Virus record (IMG/VR): IMGVR_UViG_3300048912_000063
Coordinates: 1 to 26,771 of that record
From: a virus
Strand: one strand, 5' to 3'
Length of the DNA: 26,771 bases
Position numbers and translations under genes: made by a program. This document shows positions 20,694 through 26,771 of the stretch, one piece after another. Under the pieces are notes generated by a model. The model was not told where the DNA came from. It saw only the letters and a program-made list of their open reading frames with translations, and searched no databases. How positions within the stretch are numbered: the stretch's first letter is position 1; every line of letters begins with the position of its first letter.

Positions 20694-22532
20694 TTACTGA
20701 TAAGCCGGCGGCTCGGCCAGACTGCCCATCTGCGGCGCCATCAACAGGGCGCCGGCTCCGGCGCCCCCGGTTAAGATCATATCACGCGCCGTCTCGGGCG
20801 ATACACCGAGCCGGCGCGACGCCTTCGCCATCTGGTCCGCCATCAACTCCAGTTTGGGGGCACCGACCGGCGTATCGACGCCGGTCGCGTGCGCAAACGT
20901 ATTCCACTGAAGCGGCTGCGTCTGCCCGGCGTACAGCCCGAGCGGCTTTGAGATTTTCTCCCGGTACCAGGGCAGATGCGTCATGTATTCCGACATCGAT
21001 AGCTCTTTACCGACGCTCTTGGGGCCGCCGGTACGTACGTCAGCGAAGCCGGTCGAGCGCGCGATATGACTGTCCTGCACCGGATAAGTCATCTGGTAGC
21101 CCGTCTCGGGCGTGCCGTGCGAGGGCAGATACGTTGTTACTTTCGGGCTCTCGCTCTCGTAGATGTTGCCCCGATCGCGGAACTTCTGCATGGGAAGCGC
21201 CTGCGATGTGGAATGATAGGCGTGCCCAGGGAAATACATCATATCCGGCGGGAAATCCGGCATGCCGGCGCGTTTACCTTCCGGAACGCCGCCGTACTTA
21301 ACAAAATCCTCGAAACGGTTCTGTTTAGCCAGCCAGTGCGCGCCGGTCCCGCGCGCGATCTCGGTCATGACATTGGCGGCCGGCGAGGCCATGCCGGTGT
21401 AGTTAATATAATCCCAGTACGCCCGCGGCGCCGCCTCGGCGCCGTGCAACTCGACCATCTTATGGTAGAGCGGGTCCATCATGTACCAGTTGATAGTCGT
21501 GCGCAGCTTGGGGTCTTGCAGCGCGAGGCCGAGCGTATCGGTCAGCCGCTGCGTATTCTGCGGCGTCATGACGTTGTTTGCCGCGTAGCTGTTATTCTTG
21601 GCGCCGGGCGGAATAATGTAGCCGGGCTGTAAGTCGCCGGCGCCGCGCGCCCTCGACATCTCGTAAAGATCATCACGAGTAACGCCAAAAAGCCGCTTAA
21701 GCCACGGGCTCTCGGGCGCCCAATTGGCGCGCGCCGCCGCCACGATCTCGCGCGGATTAGCGTAAATCCGCGGATACATCATGCGCTGCGGATCGGTCAC
21801 CGTCTGAATACGCGAATTAGCCGGCGCCTCGTAGCCGGCATTCACCGGGCTATCGATCGGCGCGTAGGGGCGCCGCCGAACTGGCGTCGCCAGCGCCCCA
21901 GCGATACCGGGCGCCTCGAAGGTCGGCTGCACCAGCCGGCCGCCGGTCGCGCCGAGCGCGCCCGCCGGCGCCCCGCCGCTGACGCCGCGGGCAATCATGC
22001 CCATGGCGGTCTCGGCCGCCCAGTCCGCGGCCTCGCTGTCCTGCTCGAAGGGATTGAACTCGCCGGAGATCGCCTTGCCCGGCAGCATCACGCGGTCAAT
22101 CACGCTCTTAACCGGCGCCCCGATGATCGTGCCGCCAATACGGGCTGCCAGCGAGCCCTGGCCGGGCGCCACGTAGGGCGGCGCCTGCATGCCGCCGGGC
22201 GTTACGTCAGGCGGCGGCTGCGTCGCGTAGAAACCCGGGTCGGCAAGCCTGCCCATCGCCGTCTCGGCGACGCGGCCGACGTTGCCCGGCGCCGCGGCGA
22301 GGCCACGGCCGAGCGACGTCACCGCCTGCAGCGGCCCCTCGGTGGCGCTCTCGGGCAGAACCACCCGGTCAACACCCGGGTATCTTGCCCGGACCCGCTC
22401 GGCCGCCGCCTCGAAGGCATCGGGCGGATAGTCGGGGCCGCCGACCGTAGTGCGCGCCCGCAGCGGCACCAGCAAGTCCGGCGGCAGGTTATCGACCGCC
22501 GCAAGCTCGCCCATCGCATCGGGGTCGGCCAT
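20694..22532 (-). CDS. Large polyvalent-type phage protein, probably injected; family not named
   Basis: 612 residues, ATG 22532 with AGGAG upstream inside the end of the ART-like gene. The N-terminus MADPDAMGELAA resembles that of the upstream ART-like protein. Residues 60-210 are Ala/Gly/Pro-rich with hydrophobic stretches. From about 215 to 600 there is a compact, conserved-looking domain: ANWAPESPWLKRLFGVTRDD, NNSYAANNVMTPQNTQRLTD, TTINWYMMDPLYHKMVELHG, YTGMASPAANVMTEIARGTG, MTYPVQDSHIARSTGFADVR, and EYMTHLPWYREKISKPLGLY. The WY...SP..N...DxHxAR order recalls polyvalent-protein domains carried by phages and plasmids, but I cannot name it or show catalysis. It ends MGSLAEPPAYQ. The pairing with an ART-like gene suggests both enter the host with DNA. 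Confidence 0.65.
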   Translation of the reverse strand: MADPDAMGELAAVDNLPPDLLVPLRARTTVGGPDYPPDAFEAAAERVRARYPGVDRVVLPESATEGPLQAVTSLGRGLAAAPGNVGRVAETAMGRLADPGFYATQPPPDVTPGGMQAPPYVAPGQGSLAARIGGTIIGAPVKSVIDRVMLPGKAISGEFNPFEQDSEAADWAAETAMGMIARGVSGGAPAGALGATGGRLVQPTFEAPGIAGALATPVRRRPYAPIDSPVNAGYEAPANSRIQTVTDPQRMMYPRIYANPREIVAAARANWAPESPWLKRLFGVTRDDLYEMSRARGAGDLQPGYIIPPGAKNNSYAANNVMTPQNTQRLTDTLGLALQDPKLRTTINWYMMDPLYHKMVELHGAEAAPRAYWDYINYTGMASPAANVMTEIARGTGAHWLAKQNRFEDFVKYGGVPEGKRAGMPDFPPDMMYFPGHAYHSTSQALPMQKFRDRGNIYESESPKVTTYLPSHGTPETGYQMTYPVQDSHIARSTGFADVRTGGPKSVGKELSMSEYMTHLPWYREKISKPLGLYAGQTQPLQWNTFAHATGVDTPVGAPKLELMADQMAKASRRLGVSPETARDMILTGGAGAGALLMAPQMGSLAEPPAYQ

Positions 22533-22535
22533 GGC

Positions 22536-23804
22536 CTATTGCTCCTGCCGCACTAATTCGCCCATCGCGCCGGCCGCGGCGGGCGCCGCGCCGACCACGC
22601 CGTACTTGCGCAGGATATCGATGCGATTGGGGTCAAAGATGACATAGTTGCTGCTCTCGGGCTGCAACTGTTTAACGATGTTATCCCAGTAGCGGAGATC
22701 GCCCGCGCTCGCGGACTTGAGACGCTTCTCTGCCACTGCACGCGCGGCTTCGCGGCTGCCCTGCGCCTCTACGATGCGCAGCGCGTCTGGGTTAGTAACG
22801 CGCGAGCCCTGGTCGAGGTAGCGAATGCCGGGAATGCCGGCGTCGCGAAGAGATTGTGACGATCTTGAACTACCACCAAATTTTTCGGCTAAGTAATTAA
22901 CAAGTGACTGGCCTCCGGTATCTTCAATACCCAGACCACCAAGAGTAGATTTTACATGACCGCTTTGTTCGTTTAATGACCTGTCATAGTCCAACAACTG
23001 ATCAGGATGCGCGTTGATGTTCACCTCGTAGGTGCGCGGGCCGACCGGCTTGCCGCTTTCAAGCAGTTGTAGCACCTCGCGGCGCTTGTCTATCAGCGCC
23101 GGATGCCAAGACCTCTGCTCCGCGCTCATCGTCGTAGCGGGATCGCCGGGGACATACCGCCCTACGCGCAGCGCCTTTTCCTCTCGCGCCAGTGACTGAC
23201 GCGCAAAATCAATAGCAGCATCCCTGTCAAAGTTCTTCAGCTTCAGTATATTTGCGGCGCTGCTCTCCGGCCCTCTAAATCTATTGGCAAACTGCTGCCA
23301 ATACTGCCCGCCCTGCCCCGACACCGCCGGGTTCTCAGCGAAGTACAGGCCGTGCCCGTAGACCTGCGCGCCCTCGCCGGTGCCGATCTTCGAGAGGTCG
23401 AACTTGTCGAAATCATACGGCGAGGAATGATAGGCGCGGATGCCTTGCGCCAATGCGCTCTCGGCTGCCGGCGCCTCCCGCGCGGCCCCACGCGCGAGGC
23501 TCCCCAGCAACGGCACTGCCGCCTTGGCGGCGCCGACCGCCGAGCCGCCCAGCGGCATGAAATTCTGCACCACATTGGTCAGATCGGCGAGGCCGCCGAG
23601 CACGCGCGGATCGGACTGCGGCACCTTGCCTTGTTCATTGGGAGCAATGCTCGGCGGCGGCAAATCCCGGTAGGTCGCCGGGTCGAACAGGTGAGAAACG
23701 CCGGCCCACTGGTAGAACCGCGGGTCAGGCCGGGCGTCCGGCGGCGGCAGGATCCGGTCCTGCGCCGCTATTTCGCCGAGGGCGTCAGGGTCAGGCTCGG
23801 CCAT
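22536..23804 (-). CDS. ADP-ribosyltransferase-like polyvalent protein (ART-PolyVal type)
   Basis: 422 residues, ATG 23804 after GGTAGG. Residues 1-120 are a Pro/Ala-rich leader with a hydrophobic segment (VGAAKAAVPLLGSLARGAA). The recognisable domain starts at residue 124: AYHSSPYDFDKFDLSKIGTG, then EGAQVYGHGLYFAENPAV. This is the NAD-binding half of the ART fold, with H126 and Y154 as motif 1 and 2 residues; E260 in RTYEVNI is one candidate for the later acidic residue. C-terminal markers LLDYDRSLNEQ, DAGIPGIRYLDQGSR and NYVIFDPNRIDIL complete the pattern known from phage polyvalent proteins. These are thought to be injected and to modify host targets with ADP-ribose from NAD+. Bases 22851-23000 are clearly AT-richer than the rest, hinting at transfer or recombination. 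Confidence 0.8.
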   Translation of the reverse strand: MAEPDPDALGEIAAQDRILPPPDARPDPRFYQWAGVSHLFDPATYRDLPPPSIAPNEQGKVPQSDPRVLGGLADLTNVVQNFMPLGGSAVGAAKAAVPLLGSLARGAAREAPAAESALAQGIRAYHSSPYDFDKFDLSKIGTGEGAQVYGHGLYFAENPAVSGQGGQYWQQFANRFRGPESSAANILKLKNFDRDAAIDFARQSLAREEKALRVGRYVPGDPATTMSAEQRSWHPALIDKRREVLQLLESGKPVGPRTYEVNINAHPDQLLDYDRSLNEQSGHVKSTLGGLGIEDTGGQSLVNYLAEKFGGSSRSSQSLRDAGIPGIRYLDQGSRVTNPDALRIVEAQGSREAARAVAEKRLKSASAGDLRYWDNIVKQLQPESSNYVIFDPNRIDILRKYGVVGAAPAAAGAMGELVRQEQ

Positions 23805-23810
23805 GGGAAC

Positions 23811-24233
23811 CTACCAGCGTCGCAAAAACACCCGCTGCCCGAACGTCAGCACGCCAGGAGGCGGCACGAACGGCGGCACCGGATGCGAAACGAAAAGGCC
23901 GATTTCCCCAGGCGTCAGCACGACCCCGAGCGGCGTCACGGCCGGCGTCAGACCGGCCGGCGCCGACGCCGTCAGCAGCCCAACATCCTGGCCAGTGACC
24001 GCAACCGCGGCCGGCGGCGCGATCGTAAGCCGCGCCGCCGCCCGTAACATAATATCCTGGCCGGTAACCGTTACGGCGGCGCCGGTAACGGTCAGCGTAA
24101 CATGAACCCGCAGCGCGACATTCCGGCCGGTAATTGATACGGCAGCCGGCGTGACGTTCAGCCCAAGCTGCCCGTCCCAGTGCGCTTGGTCCCACTGACC
24201 AACGTCCCATCGCTCTGGCGTCCAGGTGCTCAT
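23811..24233 (-). CDS. Beta-repeat protein with N-terminal (WDxxx)3 motif
   Basis: 140 residues, ATG 24233 in ATGA overlap with the upstream gene. Residues 9-20 read WDVGQWDQAHWD. Then follow three similar units of 22-23 residues beginning AAV (A30, A52, A75): AAVSITGRNVALRV, AAVTVTGQDIMLRA, AAVAVTGQDVGLLT, and a weaker fourth (LGVVLTPGEIGLFV). The C-terminal part is Pro-rich (PPFVPPPGVLTFGQRVFLRRW). The repeat suggests a small beta-prism or beta-solenoid. The WD motif also occurs twice in the nozzle protein. No family name; a virion decoration or tail-associated protein is likely from context. Confidence 0.65.
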   Translation of the reverse strand: MSTWTPERWDVGQWDQAHWDGQLGLNVTPAAVSITGRNVALRVHVTLTVTGAAVTVTGQDIMLRAAARLTIAPPAAVAVTGQDVGLLTASAPAGLTPAVTPLGVVLTPGEIGLFVSHPVPPFVPPPGVLTFGQRVFLRRW

Positions 24234-24658
24234 GCAATGGTGAGCGCCCCCGTGACCGGATCGAAATCGACGGTGAAGTCGCCCGCGGCGGGCAGCGTCA
24301 CGCCGCTGCCGTAGTCGACGAACCCGACCAGCTTGTTACCGGCGCTGGAATTGTAAACGACGACGTAGCGAAACGGCCCGATGCCGCCCGCCGTCGCGGT
24401 AAAGACGCTGTCGGCCAGCACCAGGGTAAATACGCCGCCCGAGGTCGCGGCGCTGGTGGTGGTGAGGGTGTTACCGCCGGCGGTGTAGCCGTTGGCGGCG
24501 GCCGGGGGCGGATAGGTGGTCGCGCTCCAGACCGTGTCCGCAACGCTCGGCGCCGTGTTGGTCAGCGCCGCCTTGAGCACCGCGGTCTGCAGGTTGTGGC
24601 CGCCACGTGATAGCTCGTCGATTAAGGCGTTGAACTTTGTAAGGGGGGCGGTTGGCAT
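24230..24658 (-). CDS. Small phage virion protein, hypothetical
   Basis: 142 residues from ATG 24658, whose A is the last base of the upstream TGA (TGATG); a TTG three bases earlier (24661) is a possible but less likely start. The N-terminus is helical (LTKFNALIDELSRGGHNLQT), then NTAPSVADTVWSATTYPPPA and beta-rich GGVFTLVLADSVFTATAGGI, GPFRYVVVYNSSAGNKLVGF, FTVDFDPVTGALTIA. The build (short helix, then a jelly-roll-like beta domain) is common in small phage virion proteins coded near portal and capsid genes. No named family from sight; a decoration or fibre-attachment protein is possible. Confidence 0.65.
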   Translation of the reverse strand: MPTAPLTKFNALIDELSRGGHNLQTAVLKAALTNTAPSVADTVWSATTYPPPAAANGYTAGGNTLTTTSAATSGGVFTLVLADSVFTATAGGIGPFRYVVVYNSSAGNKLVGFVDYGSGVTLPAAGDFTVDFDPVTGALTIA

Positions 24659-25404
24659 CAAGTGCCCCAGTTGCCAAAGCCGGACGGCACTGAATTGGTG
24701 TAGGCAGTGGCCCCAAAGTTTGCGGTGAAAGCGTCGTTTGCCACCGTTCCGGCCGCGCCGAACGTAACTACCGGGGCGTAACTTATAGCCGCCGTCAGTG
24801 TGACGCCGTTCGCGCCTGTCGCCGGATTAGCCGCCACGTCGCCGTTCCAATTGGTTGCGTCCCTGCGTACCCAAAGCAACCGCGCATCCAAATCAACGGC
24901 AAACCCGACGAATGACCCAGCTACTACCGCGCCTATGTTCTTACCCGAGGCGGCGGCGCCCACCACAACAGACCCAGTGTTCCGGTAGACACCGGCATAG
25001 GGACCGGCAGCCCCACTCGTCACGTTGGCATAAGTCCCCGTGCTGGACATAATGCCCATAAAATCACCATTTCCATGGGAGGCATTTATTCGCACCTCGA
25101 AGTAATATTTTCGCGTTGCGCGAAGTGATGTACTGCGAGCGCCCGCTCCGGTGTTGGTGTTGGTGTGTGTCGCAATCAAATTGCCGCCGGACAACGTAAC
25201 GTCCTGTGCAACGCCATCGAACGTCGCATAGACAACAGGCGCCGCCACCCCGATCGTCTCGTACACCACCGGCATGCCGGGCCTGCCGACGACCTTGGTA
25301 ACCGGCATCCCGAAGCCATTGGCAGCCTCGGTCACGGGCGTGCCGAGCAGCGTCTCGACCACCGCCATGCCACCGCTCGCTACCGATACGACCGGGCGGC
25401 CCAT
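24658..25404 (-). CDS. SPRY/B30.2-like virion protein
   Basis: 248 residues, ATG 25404 coupled to the portal stop by TGATG. Residues 1-60 have repeated GMPV-type turns (GFGMPVTKVVGRPGMPVVYE). Residues about 65-248 show a concanavalin-like SPRY pattern: KYYFEVRINASHGNGDFMGI, VVVGAAASGKNIGAVVAGSF, FAVDLDARLLWVRRDATNWN and APVVTFGAAGTVANDAFTAN, the FxVDLDxRxLW motif being the clearest sign. SPRY domains are protein- or sugar-binding modules, found in phage structural proteins. The base composition is slightly less GC-rich than its neighbours. A decoration or adhesion role is inferred. Confidence 0.72.
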   Translation of the reverse strand: MGRPVVSVASGGMAVVETLLGTPVTEAANGFGMPVTKVVGRPGMPVVYETIGVAAPVVYATFDGVAQDVTLSGGNLIATHTNTNTGAGARSTSLRATRKYYFEVRINASHGNGDFMGIMSSTGTYANVTSGAAGPYAGVYRNTGSVVVGAAASGKNIGAVVAGSFVGFAVDLDARLLWVRRDATNWNGDVAANPATGANGVTLTAAISYAPVVTFGAAGTVANDAFTANFGATAYTNSVPSGFGNWGT

Positions 25405-26771
25405 CAGAACGGCCTTCCCTGTGGTGCGGGCGGTTGCGCCGCCTTGACCATGTGCGCCTGCGTGCGCGCGAATAATTCGCGCTGCTTGAGCGCATTGGTC
25501 TGCTCGTCGGCGCGCGCCTTGGCGATCGTCGACAGTAAGTCCGCTTGGTGCGCCTGCCCCTCAGCCATCGCCTTCTGGTTGGTCTGCTGCGCCTTGGCTT
25601 CGTCGGCGGCGTTACGGCCGCGCAACTCCAGCAGCTTGAGTTGCTCGTTACTCTGAATTTTCATCTTCTCGTGCTGGTCGCGCATCTGCAGTTCCTGCGC
25701 CTTTAATTGCGTATCGGCCTGATCCTTCTGCGCCTGCCGCTGGTTCTTCATCTGCTCGATCTGCAACTGCGTCTTGGTCGCCGCCGTCGCCGGATCATCA
25801 CCCTGCGGCTGATCGGCCTTCTGTTTCATCAGTTCGGCAAACTCGTCGATCGCGCCGTCCAATTCGCGGCCGCCGCGGAACGCCGAGCAGGAGAATTTGA
25901 GCACCGAGGCGGCGAACCCCGAGGCCTGCGGCGTCGTCGTCACCATTTGCGCAAGCTGCGGCAGCAACTGCCCGAGCATCGAGACAAACTCGGTATGGCG
26001 CTGCTTCTCGGCGTTCTCGTCGACAATGATCGTACTGTCAGTTTCGATGTCGAGCGTAAACGCCCGCGCCCGGCAACTGCTGAGAAACTCCAGCACCTGC
26101 TCGAGCGTCGCGGTTTCGTTAAGCTGCGCGATAGCGTTATTGCCGGATGCGCTCATCTGCTGCTGTTGCTGCTGCAACTGCGCGGCCTTGTCCGGATCCT
26201 GCTGCAATGCCTGCTGCGCCTGCGGCAGTTGCGACAGCATCCCGATCGCCTTCTGCTGCGCCGCCATCTGCTGCTGGATTTGCTTAATCTGGTCCTGCTG
26301 CATCTTCTGCGTCGGCAACTGCGTCTGCGACATCTCGATAATGGTCACCGGATCAAATTTCTCGGTGATGATGTCGGCGGTAATCGCCACTAGATCGCGG
26401 GCAATGCGCTTGAGTTCGTTCTGCTTGTCCTCAACGCGCGTCGAACCGAACTGAGTCTTAAGCTGCTGGGCGCCGAGCGTTTCTTTCGGATCGGTGGCGC
26501 CGCGCATGATGTCGCTGAGACCCATGATCTGATAGACATCCTCGATCATCTGCTTGCGCAGGTCGACCAGGGTCGTCACCACTTGCGCGATCATATCGAT
26601 CGGCAGCCATATCACTACGTCCTTGCTGCCGCCAAAGGCGCTCCAATTCGAAATTGGCACCATCACCGTCGACGGCGTCTTGACGCTGACGGCGCGGTTG
26701 ATGGCGTCGCCGATCTCGCCGCCGGCCGGATAGAAACCCTTGCATTCGATCACGTCACTCAGCGCGTGTAT
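25404..26771 (-). CDS. Portal protein, C-terminal part (N-terminus beyond window)
   Basis: The frame is open through the window edge; 455 residues are visible. A GTG at 26753 is an internal Val, not the start, because the reading frame continues upstream (IHALSDVIECKGFYP). Portal features: the segment VVIWLPIDMIAQVVTTLVDL, then QMIEDVYQIMGLSDIMRGAT, PKETLGAQQLKTQFGSTRVE and RIARDLVAITADIITEKFDP, which match the crown/stem side of podovirus portal rings through which DNA enters and leaves. The C-terminal half is Gln-rich coiled coil (QDQIKQIQQQMAAQQKAIGM; a poly-Gln run; MKIQSNEQLKLLELRGRNAA), like a barrel. It is the first gene here; the terminase genes are probably just upstream, outside the window. 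Confidence 0.82.
   Translation of the reverse strand: MHALSDVIECKGFYPAGGEIGDAINRAVSVKTPSTVMVPISNWSAFGGSKDVVIWLPIDMIAQVVTTLVDLRKQMIEDVYQIMGLSDIMRGATDPKETLGAQQLKTQFGSTRVEDKQNELKRIARDLVAITADIITEKFDPVTIIEMSQTQLPTQKMQQDQIKQIQQQMAAQQKAIGMLSQLPQAQQALQQDPDKAAQLQQQQQQMSASGNNAIAQLNETATLEQVLEFLSSCRARAFTLDIETDSTIIVDENAEKQRHTEFVSMLGQLLPQLAQMVTTTPQASGFAASVLKFSCSAFRGGRELDGAIDEFAELMKQKADQPQGDDPATAATKTQLQIEQMKNQRQAQKDQADTQLKAQELQMRDQHEKMKIQSNEQLKLLELRGRNAADEAKAQQTNQKAMAEGQAHQADLLSTIAKARADEQTNALKQRELFARTQAHMVKAAQPPAPQGRPF

Noticed and set aside
26158-26190. CAG/CTG run in the portal gene as a regulatory repeat
   Set aside because: It encodes a poly-Gln stretch in frame with the portal coiled coil, so a coding explanation is enough.
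26751-26753. GTG as start of the portal gene
   Set aside because: The frame continues without a stop to the window edge, so this is an internal Val codon.
1-26771. Diversity-generating retroelement, CRISPR array, tRNA or integrase
   Set aside because: I looked for reverse-transcriptase motifs, template/variable repeats, spaced direct repeats, cloverleaf arms and recombinase motifs and saw none in the window.

Overview
The window is most of the late (virion and lysis) operon of a tailed phage or prophage, plus part of a control region at the left end. DNA is GC-rich throughout. GC-rich codon use, a secreted protein with a VPAP/PEP-CTERM-like tail and a YdaS/Cro-like HTH protein suggest an alphaproteobacterial host (Rhizobiales-like). 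This is inference; no host gene or attachment site is visible.

Layout. Positions 1-242 (minus) hold the start of an HTH regulator, running off the window. It diverges from a short plus-strand operon at 338-1882: three small hypothetical proteins, a secreted VPAP-CTERM-like protein, and a 44-residue lipoprotein-like ORF. A GC-rich hairpin at 1888-1920 separates this from the minus-strand block. Everything from 26771 down to 2011 reads on the minus strand, almost all of it linked by 1-13 base overlaps or very short gaps, as expected of one translationally coupled late operon.

In transcription order (right to left) the operon has: portal C-terminus; an unusual roughly 6.7 kb block (SPRY-like, two small beta proteins, a polyvalent-type ADP-ribosyltransferase-like protein, a second large probably injected protein, an IPT/TIG Ig-like protein, a zinc-ribbon protein, another Ig-like protein, a hydrophilic protein and a small conserved protein); scaffold; major capsid protein; a strongly structured 197-bp intergenic region; a coiled-coil protein; a gp4-like head-tail adaptor; a P22 gp10-like nozzle/stabilisation protein; a Gly/Pro-rich repeat protein; an enzyme cassette (2OG-Fe(II) oxygenase, DUF6817/HD-like protein, GNAT acetyltransferase); a Pro-rich protein; three large probable internal/ejection proteins, the first ending in an S74 chaperone domain; a tail fibre with its own S74 domain; two tiny membrane proteins; and an amidase endolysin with a DPBB-like tail domain. 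Portal, adaptor and nozzle genes without any tape measure, sheath or tube protein point to a short-tailed (podovirus-type) particle.

How it works together: portal, scaffold and capsid build the procapsid; the adaptor and nozzle close it; the large internal proteins and perhaps the ART-like protein are injected with DNA; the S74 proteins trimerise and self-process; the small membrane proteins and amidase lyse the host. The least explained parts are the three-enzyme cassette placed among structural genes, the ART-like protein with a local low-GC patch, a recurring (WDxxx)3 motif, and shared short terminal tags on several probable virion proteins.
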